The notes: generated by a model not told the origin, from the sequence alone. A stretch of 64,000 bases of DNA from Bacteroidales bacterium (GCA_017438945.1 JAFRUI010000019.1:1-64000), one strand, 5' to 3'; numbered from the stretch's first letter, positions 6,888 to 15,715 are shown. Made by a program: numbers and translations.

Positions 6888-7490
6888 ATGATAGAAATCT
6901 TCCTCCGCTCCGTCTTCATTGACAACATGGTCTTCGCCTACTTCTTGGGCATGTGCTCCTATCTGGCCGTCTCCAAGAACGTGAAGACCGCCTTCGGGTT
7001 GGGACTGGCCGTCTGCTTCGTGCTGACGGTTACCGTGCCCGTCAACTACCTGATTGACAAATACCTGCTCCGCGAGGGGGCCTTGACGTGGCTGAGTGCA
7101 AGCTTTGCCGACACGGATCTCTCGTTCCTGTCGCTGATCATCTTCATCGCGGTGATTGCGGGCATTGTGCAGCTTTTGGAGATGGTCTTCGAACGGTATC
7201 TTCCGGCGCTGTACATGACGTTGGGCATCTTCCTGCCGTTGATTGCCGTGAACTGTGCCATCCTTGGCGGCTCGCTCTTCATGCAGGAGCGCAACTTCCC
7301 CACCGTGGCGCACAGTCTGTCCTACGCACTCGGCTCCGGTATCGGCTGGCTGTTAGCCATCACCGCCTTCGCCGCCATCCGCGAGCGCCTCAAATACGCG
7401 AAAATCCCGTCCAAACTGCAAGGCAACGGCATCGCTTACATCATCACGGGACTGCTGGGCATGGGGTTTATGGCGTTCCTGGGAATGTAA
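6888..7490 (+). CDS. nqrE: Na+-translocating NADH:quinone oxidoreductase subunit E
   Basis: This is an integral membrane subunit of the sodium-pumping Na+-NQR respiratory complex, 200 residues, the usual NqrE length. The opening EIFLRSVFIDNMVFAYFLG and the second-half ITLP-like stretch TLGIFLPLIAVNCAILGG are hallmarks of the NqrD/NqrE family, and each half carries the short Cys-containing segment of that family (GMCSYLA, VNCAILG). Six membrane helices are plausible. Upstream genes are the methyltransferase and the pst region, so nqrA-D are not adjacent, which is unusual for this operon. NqrF follows after a 23-bp heptamer array. Confidence 0.95.
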   Translation: MIEIFLRSVFIDNMVFAYFLGMCSYLAVSKNVKTAFGLGLAVCFVLTVTVPVNYLIDKYLLREGALTWLSASFADTDLSFLSLIIFIAVIAGIVQLLEMVFERYLPALYMTLGIFLPLIAVNCAILGGSLFMQERNFPTVAHSLSYALGSGIGWLLAITAFAAIRERLKYAKIPSKLQGNGIAYIITGLLGMGFMAFLGM

Positions 7491-7525
7491 TTTTGAATTT
7501 TGAATTATGAATTATGAATTATGAA
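7491..7525. repeat. Heptamer array at the nqrE/nqrF junction
   Basis: TTTTGAA twice and then TTATGAA three times, beginning directly after the nqrE stop codon. Three ATGs 7 bp apart (7507, 7514, 7521) lie in three different frames. Only the one at 7514 opens nqrF; the other two meet stops within a few codons. Confidence 0.95.
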
Positions 7526-8758
7526 TTAACCACCATATCCGCAATCATCATCTTCCTGGTAATCATCTGGTTACTGGTCGGAATCTTATTGTTCGCCCGC
7601 AAGAAGATGATCCCCGAGGGATCGGTGAAGATCAACATCAACGGAAAGAAGGAAATCGAGCATGAGCGCGGGTGTACGTTGTTGCAGGCGCTGGCCGACG
7701 CCCAGGTTTTTGTGCCGTCGGCGTGCGGCGGGGGCGGCTCCTGCGGCACGTGCCGCGGCAAGGTGCTCAGCGGCGGCGGCGAGATCCTGCCCACCGAGCT
7801 AGCGCACATCTCCCGCAAGGAGGCCGCCAACCATTACCGCCTCTTCTGTCAGGTGAAGGTGCGCGAGGACATGGAAATCGAGATTCCCGAAAGTTTCTTC
7901 GGCATCAAGAAGTGGGAGTGTACGGTCGTCTCCAACCACAACGTGGCCACCTTCATCAAAGAGTTGGTGCTGCAGCTGCCCGAGGGCGAGGTCATGGACT
8001 TCCGCTCCGGCGGCTACATCCAGATCGACATTCCCGCTGGCACCGTCAACTTCTCCGACATGACGGTGGAGGAACCCTACCGCGCCGACTGGCAGAAGAT
8101 TGGGCTCTTCGACCTGCGGATGAAGAACGGAACCCCGACGGTGCGCGCCTATTCGATGGCCAACTACCCGGCGGAGAACGGCATCGTGATGCTCAACGTG
8201 CGCATCGCCACCCCACCCTTCAATCGCAAAAAAGGACGGATGGAGAAGGTGAACCCAGGCGTGGCGTCATCCTACATCTACAGTCTGAAACCGGGCGACA
8301 AAGTCTATGTCTCAGGACCTTACGGCGACTTTTTCGTGGAAGAGACCGACCGCGAGATGATGTTCATCGGCGGCGGCGCAGGCATGGCCCCCATGCGCTC
8401 GCACATCTTTGACCAGTTCAAAGTGAAACATACACAACGGAAAACCACCTTCTGGTACGGCGGTCGCTCGCGCAAAGAGCTCTTCTACATGGACGAGTTC
8501 GAGCGGCTCGCGGCGGAACACGACAACTTCGAGTTCCACGTCGCCCTCTCCGATGCGCTACCCGAAGACCACTGGACCGGTCCCACGGGCTTCATCCACG
8601 ACGTGATTTACGAGCAGTATCTGAAGAACCACCCTGCCCCTGAGGACATCGAGTACTACATCTGCGGTCCGCCCATGATGCTGCAGGCCGTTCTGAAGAT
8701 GCTGGACAGTCTGGGCGTCACGAAGGAGATGGTGCATTACGATGATTTCGGAGGGTGA
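7514..8758 (+). CDS. nqrF: Na+-translocating NADH:quinone oxidoreductase subunit F
   Basis: This is the NADH-oxidising flavoprotein subunit of Na+-NQR, 414 residues. One N-terminal membrane helix spans about residues 9-28. The [2Fe-2S] ferredoxin domain has cysteines at about 71, 77 and 80 ([12 protein letters not shown]) and a fourth in RLFCQVKV. The FAD-binding motif reads RAYSMANYP, the NADH-binding stretch is [12 protein letters not shown], and the C-terminus carries [13 protein letters not shown]. The start codon is one of three array-borne ATGs and is the only one that continues. It pairs with nqrE for electron entry into the complex. Confidence 0.97.
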   Translation: MNYELTTISAIIIFLVIIWLLVGILLFARKKMIPEGSVKININGKKEIEHERGCTLLQALADAQVFVPSACGGGGSCGTCRGKVLSGGGEILPTELAHISRKEAANHYRLFCQVKVREDMEIEIPESFFGIKKWECTVVSNHNVATFIKELVLQLPEGEVMDFRSGGYIQIDIPAGTVNFSDMTVEEPYRADWQKIGLFDLRMKNGTPTVRAYSMANYPAENGIVMLNVRIATPPFNRKKGRMEKVNPGVASSYIYSLKPGDKVYVSGPYGDFFVEETDREMMFIGGGAGMAPMRSHIFDQFKVKHTQRKTTFWYGGRSRKELFYMDEFERLAAEHDNFEFHVALSDALPEDHWTGPTGFIHDVIYEQYLKNHPAPEDIEYYICGPPMMLQAVLKMLDSLGVTKEMVHYDDFGG

Positions 8759-8874
8759 ACACCGTAATTAACGAATTTTACAAATCTTATCGGTCAATAA
8801 CGATGGACAGCGCTAATCCTGCGAAAACAATTTCAGTGCCACTCATCGTTTATCATCGTCTCATTGCGCCATCC

Positions 8875-10341
8875 TTATTTCCCTTTCCGAATGGGTTCGC
8901 AAGTGAGTCCTATCCCTAATTTTTTGAAAATCTTGTGATCAATCTCGCTCAACATGACGGTGGTATGCGCTTGACAACCATCCAATTGCGGTAAACAGGC
9001 CAATGCCTTGCGACAGTTCTCGTCGTTGAGACTGAGCATGGAGAGCGCAACGAGCACCTCATCGGTGTGCAGGCGCGGGTTGTGACCATGCAAAAGGTTG
9101 ACTTTGGTCTCTTGGATAGGTTCGATCATGGCCTGCGGGATCAGTTTGACCTCGTGGTCAATGCCCGCCAGATGTTTCGTGGCGTTGAGCAATAGTGCAG
9201 CACTCGGTCCCAACAGCGTACTGGTCTGGGCGGTGATAATCGTGCCGTCGGCCAATTCGATTGCGGAAGCGGCCACCCCACTCTCTTCCTTACGTTTCCG
9301 CGCCGCAGTGATGGCCTTGCGGTCTTCCACCGTGATCTGCGCACGCTTCAGCAGCAGCGAAATCTTGTTGACCTCCTGCTCAGTGGCTTTTCCGTCCACC
9401 ACATTGCACAGCGCGGTGAAGTAACGGCGGATGATCTCGTCTTTGGAGGCCTCACAACACACCTCATCGTCGGAGATGCAGTAGCCGGCCATGTTCACGC
9501 CCATGTCGGTGGGCGACTTGTAGGGATTTTCGCCGTAGATGCCCTCGAAAATGGCGTTCAATACCGGGAAAATCTCCACGTCGCGGTTGTAGTTGACCGC
9601 CATCTTGCCATACGCCTCCAAATGGAAGGGGTCGATCATGTTGACGTCATCCAAATCGGCGGTGGCGGCTTCGTATGCGATGTTGACAGGATGCTTCAGC
9701 GAGAGGTTCCAGATGGGGAAAGTCTCGAATTTGGCATAACCAGCTTTGACCCCGCGCACGTTTTCCTGGTAGAGCTGGCTCAGGCATACCGCCATCTTGC
9801 CGCTGCCGGGACCGGGCGCCGTCACGACCACCAACGGACGGCTGGTTTCCACATACTCGTTGCGGCCGAAACCGTCGGGTGAGTCAATGAGATCGACATT
9901 GGTGGGATAACCCTCTATGATATAATGGTAATAGACCTTGATGCCCATGCGCTCTAGACGCTCGCGGTAGGCCATTGCGCTGGCCTGACCGTTGTAGTGC
10001 GTGATCACCACGCCGCTGACCAAGAAGCCGCGGGCGATGAAGATGTCGCGCAGACGCAGAACATCCTCGTCGTAGGTGATGCCCAGGTCACCGCGCACCT
10101 TGTTCTTTTCGATATCCACGGCACTGATAACGATGATGATCTCCGCATCGTCCTGCAGTTGGGTGAGCATACGAAGCTTGCTGTCCGGCTGGAATCCTGG
10201 CAACACACGACTGGCGTGGAAATCGTCATACAGCTTCCCACCAAATTCCAAGTAAAGTTTGTGTCCGAATTGAGCGATGCGCTCCTTGATGTGTTCCGAT
10301 TGGATTTTCAGATACTTCCCGTTATCAAAACCGATTTTCAT
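8875..10341 (-). CDS. DUF1846 family protein
   Basis: This 488-residue cytoplasmic protein has no signal peptide. It matches the DUF1846 family, whose length is about 490-500. Recognisable stretches are KIGFDNGKYLKIQSEHI at the N-terminus, VVTAPGPGSGKMAVCLSQLY (residues about 175-194, P-loop-like GPGSGK), and YNRDVEIFPVLNAIFEGIYG. The family's biochemical role is not established. The nucleotide-binding look of GPGSGKM is an observation, not proof. It is divergent from the S41 peptidase gene, and the two -7 boxes lie 43 bp apart. Confidence 0.85.
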   Translation of the reverse strand: MKIGFDNGKYLKIQSEHIKERIAQFGHKLYLEFGGKLYDDFHASRVLPGFQPDSKLRMLTQLQDDAEIIIVISAVDIEKNKVRGDLGITYDEDVLRLRDIFIARGFLVSGVVITHYNGQASAMAYRERLERMGIKVYYHYIIEGYPTNVDLIDSPDGFGRNEYVETSRPLVVVTAPGPGSGKMAVCLSQLYQENVRGVKAGYAKFETFPIWNLSLKHPVNIAYEAATADLDDVNMIDPFHLEAYGKMAVNYNRDVEIFPVLNAIFEGIYGENPYKSPTDMGVNMAGYCISDDEVCCEASKDEIIRRYFTALCNVVDGKATEQEVNKISLLLKRAQITVEDRKAITAARKRKEESGVAASAIELADGTIITAQTSTLLGPSAALLLNATKHLAGIDHEVKLIPQAMIEPIQETKVNLLHGHNPRLHTDEVLVALSMLSLNDENCRKALACLPQLDGCQAHTTVMLSEIDHKIFKKLGIGLTCEPIRKGK

Positions 10342-10368
10342 ATCATTACTGGTTTAAAATACGGGATG

Positions 10369-10376
10369 CAAAAATA
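10369..10376 (-). promoter_or_regulatory. -7 box of the DUF1846 gene
   Basis: The minus strand reads TATTTTTG 27 bp ahead of the ATG. It is divergent from the box at 10420-10427. Confidence 0.7.
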
Positions 10377-10419
10377 GGATTTTTTTGGACACTCCGTCAA
10401 CAAGAATGAAAAAAAAATC

Positions 10420-10427
10420 TACTTTTG
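10420..10427 (+). promoter_or_regulatory. -7 box of the S41 peptidase gene
   Basis: TACTTTTG lies 32 bp before ATG 10460. Longer in-frame starts at 10385 and 10406 lie upstream of this box and are unlikely. Confidence 0.7.
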
Positions 10428-10459
10428 CGCATAAAAACCAAATCTGTAAATCTAAGATT

Positions 10460-12175
10460 ATGATAAAACAAACCTTATACACCGTCATTCTCCTTTTCTG
10501 TGCGACCATCTCCTTCGCACAAACACCTTCCAACGTGTCTGTCGCAGTCCGAGACACGGTGTATGACCACGGTTCCGACGTGGTTTTTCCTGAAATAACC
10601 CCACAATTGGTGGACAACCTTGAGCTATTAGGTCGTGTTTGGGGCTTTCTGAAATATCATCACCCACTTATATCCAAAGGCACTTACAATTGGGATTACG
10701 AACTTTTCCGTATGCTGCCCGGCTACCTGCAAGTTACGGACAACAAGCAGCGCGACACATACCTAGTCAAATGGATTTCTCATTTCGGGAAGATTCCTGT
10801 CAACAAAGACGTTAAACCCGTTGACACGAACGCTGTTCTGAAGCCCGATTTGTCATGGATTAATCCTGACAAACTCTCCCCAAAGCTTTACAAAGTGCTG
10901 ATGAATGTTTATCAGAACCGCAATAACGGCTACTATTACGTAACCTATGAGTCTCCGTGGCTGAAGGTGGCGAAATTCATCCACGAGAACCCATACGAGG
11001 ATATGGAGTGCCCTGACGCCGGCTACCGCTTGCTGACCCTGTACCGTTACTGGAACATGGTGAATTACTTTTTTCCGTATAAGCAACTCACTGACACAGA
11101 ATGGAATACAATTCTGAAAAAGCACATTCCTTCTATCCTATCCGCCGATGACAAAAAATCCTATTGGCAAGCAGTCCGGCAACTGATTGCCCAATGCGAC
11201 GACACGCACGGAGTGGTCTGGTCCTCCAAACCGGCTAAATCGTCGGAGAATTACCGTCCCCCGTTCAAGGTGAGGTTCTTGAAAAACGACACGCTGGTGG
11301 TCTCCGGATATTGGGATGCGTCAAAAATCGACAGTTCGGGACCGCACATCGGGGATGTCATCACGCACATCGACGGGAAACCGGTTTCGTATTGGGTTGA
11401 CAGCTTGGCTCCGCACTATGCGGCCTCCAACCACCGCGCAAAACTGCGGCAGGTGGCGTGGTGGGTCTGCGCCGGCCTTACGCCCACCGTCAGTCTCAAA
11501 TTCCTGTCGGATAACGTCCAGAAGGAGGTCACCATCGCCCGATATAACAATGAGGAGATGGCTCCCAGTTTCGCAACCGACAGTGTTTGCTACAAAGTGT
11601 TTGGCGACAGCATCGGATATGTATCGATGGATGATATCACCGAAGCTTGGGTGCAACGCATCGCGGACACCTTGCACACCACGAAAGGGCTGATTTTAGA
11701 TTTGCGGGAATATCCGAATGAGACCATCAATTATGCGTTTTACCGCATTTTGTCTGACAAATCAAGGCCGTTTTTCAAATCTACGACCCCAAACTTAAGC
11801 AACCCAGGTGAATTTGTCCTCACAAAGTCGGTTTACACAGGACGAGGTAAAGAGGCCTATGAGGGTAAAATCGTCATTCTCATCGATGAGAACTCGCAAA
11901 GTCATGCGGAGTTCTGCACCATGATGTACCGCACAATCCCGAACAGCACCGTTATCGGCAACACGACGGCAGGCGCAGACGGCAATGTGGTGGGAATCCA
12001 GCTTCCGGGCGGGGTCTGCTCCTATTTCTCCGGTATCGGCATTTACTATCCGGACGGCACGGAGACCCAGCGCGTCGGCATCATCCCCGACATATATGTC
12101 TGGCCCACGGTCAAAGGCATCAAGGACGGCCGGGACGAGCTGTTGGAAAAAGCGTTGGAACTGATTGGCGAATAA
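10460..12175 (+). CDS. S41 family (tail-specific-protease-like) peptidase, exported
   Basis: This 571-residue protein has a signal peptide over about residues 1-20 (ending SFAQ). The N-terminal half begins ELLGRVWGFLKYHHP, a stretch common in Bacteroidota S41 proteins. A PDZ-like segment (GDVITHIDGKPVSYW) lies near residues 300-314. The C-terminal S41 fold contains IDENSQSHAEF (about residues 473-483) with the presumed nucleophile Ser, followed by IGNTTAGADGN. Export to the periplasm or surface is expected. The substrate is unknown. The start follows the -7 box and gives a clean signal peptide. Confidence 0.88.
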   Translation: MIKQTLYTVILLFCATISFAQTPSNVSVAVRDTVYDHGSDVVFPEITPQLVDNLELLGRVWGFLKYHHPLISKGTYNWDYELFRMLPGYLQVTDNKQRDTYLVKWISHFGKIPVNKDVKPVDTNAVLKPDLSWINPDKLSPKLYKVLMNVYQNRNNGYYYVTYESPWLKVAKFIHENPYEDMECPDAGYRLLTLYRYWNMVNYFFPYKQLTDTEWNTILKKHIPSILSADDKKSYWQAVRQLIAQCDDTHGVVWSSKPAKSSENYRPPFKVRFLKNDTLVVSGYWDASKIDSSGPHIGDVITHIDGKPVSYWVDSLAPHYAASNHRAKLRQVAWWVCAGLTPTVSLKFLSDNVQKEVTIARYNNEEMAPSFATDSVCYKVFGDSIGYVSMDDITEAWVQRIADTLHTTKGLILDLREYPNETINYAFYRILSDKSRPFFKSTTPNLSNPGEFVLTKSVYTGRGKEAYEGKIVILIDENSQSHAEFCTMMYRTIPNSTVIGNTTAGADGNVVGIQLPGGVCSYFSGIGIYYPDGTETQRVGIIPDIYVWPTVKGIKDGRDELLEKALELIGE

Positions 12176-12213
12176 GGACTCTTCTTTTTGGAGGTGGACT
12201 TTCAATCTATGTT

Positions 12214-12313
12214 ATGAAATGACGTAAAATCCTTATTATTTCCGCATTCTTGGTTTTGTCCATAGCCGTAATAGCAGAAGTTGTTATGTATTGTCAAACT
12301 ATTGAAACGGCAA
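12214..12313 (+). pseudogene. Relic of the small membrane protein gene at 14214
   Basis: By hand alignment 62 of the first 78 bases match the start of the gene at 14214 and the last ~20 bases match its 3' end exactly (TTGTCAAACTATTGAAACGG). About 120 bp between the two parts are deleted. Codon 3 is TGA in place of CGA and the stop codon is changed to CAA. The relic and the intact copy lie 2.0 kb apart as direct repeats on either side of the toxin-antitoxin genes. Confidence 0.8.
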
Positions 12314-12372
12314 GCCAAACCTCCAATTCAAAAATTTATTAAAAGATTATATAACAATATCCAAAAATTTTA

Positions 12373-12380
12373 TATCTTTG
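12373..12380 (+). promoter_or_regulatory. -7 box of the DUF4160-DUF2442 unit
   Basis: TATCTTTG lies 36 bp before the ATG at 12417. Confidence 0.65.
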
Positions 12381-12416
12381 CCGCACTAAAAAGAAAGAAC
12401 TCTAAAACAATCTACC

Positions 12417-12674
12417 ATGTCCGAAATCAGTCGATTTTATGGCATTATCATCACCATGTATTTTCCAGACCACAACCCACCACATTTTCATGTCAGGTAC
12501 AACGAATTTCGTGCTCTTATCAACATCTCCACAGGCGAAATGACAGGATCCATGAGCAGAAGAGCTTTAGAATTCGTATAAGAATGGATGGATTTGCACA
12601 AAGATGAGTTATGGGAAAACTGGAGAAGAATGGAAAACGGCGAACCTTTGAAATCAATTAAACCCTTAGAATAA
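12417..12674 (+). pseudogene. DUF4160 gene interrupted by an in-frame stop
   Basis: Reading from ATG 12417, 54 codons of a clear DUF4160 protein (start MSEISRFYGIIITMYFPDHN, then the HFHVRYNE motif) run into TAA at 12579-12581. The same frame then continues with the expected family C-terminus (EWMDLHKDELWENWRRMENG) to a second TAA at 12672. Total length would be 85 codons, normal for the family. One base change (AAA or GAA to TAA) explains it. DUF4160 and DUF2442 genes are commonly found side by side and are suspected to form a toxin-antitoxin-like pair. The DUF2442 gene follows 1 bp downstream. Either the gene is inactivated or a truncated product is made. A sequencing error is possible. Confidence 0.88.
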
Positions 12675-12675
12675 A

Positions 12676-12999
12676 ATGGAAGATAGCAACAATATTATAT
12701 GGGTTGTCGCAGCGGAAGCGCTTGACAATTATTTGCTGCGGCTGACTTTCAACAATGGCAGCGTGAAAACCTTTGACTGCAAGCCACTAATACAGCAATT
12801 CCCTGTTTTCAGCCCACTGCAGGATAAACAAAAATTCCACAATATCATATTGGATGGCTGGACAGTGACTTGGGAGAATGGCTCCATAGACATTGCCCCC
12901 GAATACCTTTACGAAAAGGGAGTTGCCATTTACGAGACTCAGGAAACGACGGAGAATCTCGTGGCGGAGGACAATGCGCCGTATAATCCTGAACAATAA
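12676..12999 (+). CDS. DUF2442 domain protein
   Basis: This 107-residue protein matches DUF2442: an N-terminal VVAAEALDNYLLRLTFNNGS, followed by the family's KTFDCKPLI and WENGSIDIAPEYLYEKG. It is the usual partner of DUF4160. The start codon is 1 bp after the DUF4160 stop, consistent with coupled translation. The family is sometimes regarded as an antitoxin-like partner, but function is unproven. Here the partner gene carries a nonsense codon, so the protein may be an orphan. Confidence 0.85.
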   Translation: MEDSNNIIWVVAAEALDNYLLRLTFNNGSVKTFDCKPLIQQFPVFSPLQDKQKFHNIILDGWTVTWENGSIDIAPEYLYEKGVAIYETQETTENLVAEDNAPYNPEQ

Positions 13000-13017
13000 G
13001 ACCTATATCCAATCATC

Positions 13018-13377
13018 ATGAACCTCGAAGAATTCCGTGAATATTGCCTCTCGTTGGGCGAGGTGGAGGAGAAACTGCCCTTCGCGAAGATGCCCGGCGG
13101 CGACTCCGTGCTGGTGTTCTACGTCAGCGGGCACACCTTCTGCTACTGCGACCTCAACGACCTCAGAGTGGTGGTGAAATGTCCGCCCGAGCGCATCCCC
13201 GAACTGCTCGACACCGCCGAGGGCGTGACGCCCCCCGACAGCCACTTCAGCGTCAAGTACTGGATCGGCATCCACCTGCCGACCATCGCCGACGAACTGC
13301 TCAAAGAGCTGGTTGCAGGGTCGTTTGAGATAGTGAAGGGGAAGTATGCGAAGAAAAGGGAGAGGAATCAACGATAA
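13018..13377 (+). CDS. MmcQ/YjbR family protein
   Basis: This 119-residue protein starts NLEEFREYCLSLGEVEEKLPF, the characteristic N-terminus of MmcQ/YjbR proteins, and contains the family's CPPERIPELL and KYWIGIHL stretches. YjbR-type proteins have a CyaY-like fold and are annotated as putative DNA-binding proteins; the role is unknown. GC content is visibly higher than in the flanking DUF2442 and HigBA genes, so it may have a different history. It follows DUF2442 after 18 bp. Confidence 0.88.
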   Translation: MNLEEFREYCLSLGEVEEKLPFAKMPGGDSVLVFYVSGHTFCYCDLNDLRVVVKCPPERIPELLDTAEGVTPPDSHFSVKYWIGIHLPTIADELLKELVAGSFEIVKGKYAKKRERNQR

Positions 13378-13393
13378 GAAAAAAATTCACTTT

Positions 13394-13425
13394 TTTGTGA
13401 ACGTGGCGAAATTTTATTATTTTTG
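13394..13425 (+). promoter_or_regulatory. Promoter of higBA
   Basis: TTTG at 13394-13397 (-33), a 20-bp spacer and TATTTTTG at 13418-13425 (-7) make a complete Bacteroidota-type promoter 21 bp before ATG 13447. Confidence 0.75.
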
Positions 13426-13446
13426 CAGTCTAAAACTTACTAAGCG

Positions 13447-13764
13447 ATGAGAGTGTTTTTTGAAAAAGACTATCTTCAAAACCTATACGAATATGGTGAA
13501 AGCGGCGACAAAAAGCATCACTACCAACCTTGTGTTATCAAAAAATACGCCAAAATAGTTGATTTGATGTTCACATCGCCCAATGTTTTGTCACTTGCTC
13601 GATACAACTCGTTGCATTATGAAAAGCTATTAGGTGACAAAGCAGGTCTTTCCTCAGTCCGAGTCAATGACAAATATCGAATAGAGTTTGAAGAACACGT
13701 AGAAGGACCTGAAACCATCGCGACCATTGTGAATATCACTGAATTGAGTAACCATTATCAGTAA
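13447..13764 (+). CDS. higB: HigB-type toxin (RelE/ParE superfamily)
   Basis: This 105-residue protein is of the HigB/RelE type. Supporting stretches are SLHYEKLLGDKAGLSSVRVN and DKYRIEFEE, which match the core of plasmid-maintenance killer proteins (Arg-rich strand followed by YRI-F). Family members cleave mRNA on the ribosome; that activity is inferred here. The toxin gene precedes the antitoxin gene, as is usual for hig systems. The spacing to higA is 5 bp. A complete promoter lies directly upstream. Confidence 0.88.
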   Translation: MRVFFEKDYLQNLYEYGESGDKKHHYQPCVIKKYAKIVDLMFTSPNVLSLARYNSLHYEKLLGDKAGLSSVRVNDKYRIEFEEHVEGPETIATIVNITELSNHYQ

Positions 13765-13769
13765 TCATT

Positions 13770-14093
13770 ATGAAACAGAAAGAAGTCAGCATGTTAGAAC
13801 CCTATACCCCCACACACCCTGGCGAGGTAATCAAGGACGAAATAGAATATCGCGGCATCTCGCAACGGAAGTTGGCGACTGAAATAGGTGTTTCCTACAC
13901 GCAATTAAACGAAATCCTGAATGGCAAGCGACCACTTAACACAGAAATGGCTATTTTGATCGCCACTGCTCTTGATCTGGATGCCGAGCCTTTGCTTGCT
14001 CTACAGACACGTTACGACATGATCACCACCAAGCGCGACCGTTCCTTCCTCCGCCGTCTCTCCGCCGTCCGCAAAATCGCCTCGGTGCTGTAG
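13770..14093 (+). CDS. higA: HigA-type antitoxin (XRE helix-turn-helix)
   Basis: This 107-residue protein is of the HigA family. PTHPGEVIKDEIEYRGISQ is the family's opening motif, and the helix-turn-helix covers KLATEIGVSYTQLNEILNGKRPL (two halves, residues about 34-56). It probably neutralises HigB and represses the operon. A second possible start is ATG 13791, which would remove seven residues. The C-terminal tail is Arg/Lys-rich and may contribute to DNA or toxin binding. Confidence 0.9.
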   Translation: MKQKEVSMLEPYTPTHPGEVIKDEIEYRGISQRKLATEIGVSYTQLNEILNGKRPLNTEMAILIATALDLDAEPLLALQTRYDMITTKRDRSFLRRLSAVRKIASVL

Positions 14094-14213
14094 CATGGGT
14101 CATTCTGGTTCCATGATAGTACATTTTGCCTGATTCTTCCTTTTTGAATTGTCGAAAATCCGTGCAAAAGCATACAATATTCATCTCTATTTGATTTCTA
14201 ATAAAGCACTAAT

Positions 14214-14435
14214 ATGAAACGACGCAAAATCATTATTATCTCTGCATTCTCATTTTTGTTCATAGCGGTAACAGTGGAAGTTATGATGTACTTGACAGCT
14301 ATGCTTGATGGGAAATACGCTTTAACTGAATCGACTTACAATTCCCACATCAACGGTTTGACCATTGCGCTTGTTATAAGTAACATCGCCATTTTGGGTT
14401 TGTTGATATGGATTGTCAAACTATTGAAACGGTAA
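14214..14435 (+). CDS. Small two-helix membrane protein, unknown function
   Basis: This 73-residue protein starts with basic residues (MKRRK). Hydrophobic helices are at about 6-27 and 49-68, and it ends in basic KLLKR. No family is recognised. A degraded, internally deleted copy lies at 12214-12313. The gene has no clear -7 box. Its position just downstream of HigBA and the presence of a relic upstream suggest it travels with or was duplicated around the toxin-antitoxin island. Confidence 0.6.
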   Translation: MKRRKIIIISAFSFLFIAVTVEVMMYLTAMLDGKYALTESTYNSHINGLTIALVISNIAILGLLIWIVKLLKR

Positions 14436-14600
14436 ACCCACTCACCTAATCCACTAGGAAGTCTGCGATGGAATCAATATCTTTTTCAGCAGTTTCTCAA
14501 CTTTAACATTGCATGTTTTCATATTACAAACCATTCAATTTGCGAAAATACATTTTTTCCGGTCATAAAACAAACTCACCCTGAAAGAACATCCTTGCTG

Positions 14601-15521
14601 CTACTCTATCCACGTCGAGACAACCTTCGCGACCCGCCATTCACCCTGCTCTTTCAGCAATGTGGCCTGGTAACCGACAAACCGATAATAGTACAGAACC
14701 ACCGCGCGCTGAAATTGGGAGTCAAGAATGATCCCATACACACAAGGACCGGTTTGGTAATCCCAACTTATGTTGTGCCGACGAACCAAAGCCATCCAGC
14801 TGAGAAAATCCGAACGTATCCCACTTTCGTACCCCGGCATTAACTCTCTTAATTTGTTAGGATCTCGACTATTACCGGGCTTTTCCATGAACTTATCCAA
14901 CAACACACGATATTCCGGAGTTAAATAGACCACTTTCTTTCCCTCAAAATGCACATTCGGGCAAAACCGGATGGCAGAATCGATCCGTCGCGACGGCACA
15001 TACTCAAAAGGAGGAAAACTTGGATATTCATATCGGGGTCTATACTCAAAAGTGTCACGAATCACCTCCTCCAAATCAATCCACGGGTGCTCAAGCTTAT
15101 ATTCCCGCGCACGAGTCACAAGAAAAGAGTCTCGTTCTGCTCTGGTGTAAGGAATCCCATCCGCCACCCGAACCTCCCAAAGGGTTCCTTGCACAATATA
15201 AAACGGCTTGTTCATGAAGAGAGTCGTATCCTCACCGTAAACAGAATCCGTAAGCAACTCAAGCTGCATCGGCTGGTAGAAGGCCTTGAACACGCGATAG
15301 GCTTCCGCAACCGTGTCGTTGGTCACCTCCGCCTCGTTCTGGGGTATCTCATCGGCCCAGTTTTCAAAAAACTGCTGTAAGGTCTCCACAGACTTTTCCC
15401 AATATGCCCGATCCAAAAGTTCCTTCTGCCCTTCGCGCTGCGCCCAACAACATGAGAGCGGGACGGTCAAAGCAAAGGCCATCAAGAGAAACGTGCGCCG
15501 AACGGAAGAAAGGTTATCCAT
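14601..15521 (-). CDS. Exported protein of unknown function
   Basis: This 306-residue protein has a hydrophobic N-terminus at about residues 9-28 (LLMAFALTVPLSCCWAQ) that could be cut by signal peptidase I after CWA or be lipidated at a Cys. The rest has no recognised domain and is rich in Arg, Tyr and Glu; a repeated proline/aromatic stretch (YRPRYEYPSFPPFEYVPSRR) lies near residue 170. A longer start at 15575 would lack a signal peptide, so ATG 15521 is chosen. A weak -7-like box (TATTTTCG on the minus strand) lies upstream. Function unknown. Confidence 0.7.
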   Translation of the reverse strand: MDNLSSVRRTFLLMAFALTVPLSCCWAQREGQKELLDRAYWEKSVETLQQFFENWADEIPQNEAEVTNDTVAEAYRVFKAFYQPMQLELLTDSVYGEDTTLFMNKPFYIVQGTLWEVRVADGIPYTRAERDSFLVTRAREYKLEHPWIDLEEVIRDTFEYRPRYEYPSFPPFEYVPSRRIDSAIRFCPNVHFEGKKVVYLTPEYRVLLDKFMEKPGNSRDPNKLRELMPGYESGIRSDFLSWMALVRRHNISWDYQTGPCVYGIILDSQFQRAVVLYYYRFVGYQATLLKEQGEWRVAKVVSTWIE

Positions 15522-15715
15522 AACAACATTTTCGATTCGCGAAAATACAATTTTTCGACACATAACACATAACAATCAAGCAATACAGCAATACAAGGCA
15601 TTGCTGGAGTACTTCAGAATTAAGTACTGACAGGAATGGCGCAAAATTATCCAGAATCAATCTGCGAAATCACAAAAAATATCGGCACTTTTTCAGACTT
15701 CACCCGAAAAAATCG

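Noticed and set aside
12417..12674. Stop-codon reassignment or programmed read-through in DUF4160
   Set aside because: All other genes in the window use TAA, TAG and TGA as stops and no read-through signal is visible; a simple nonsense mutation is more likely.
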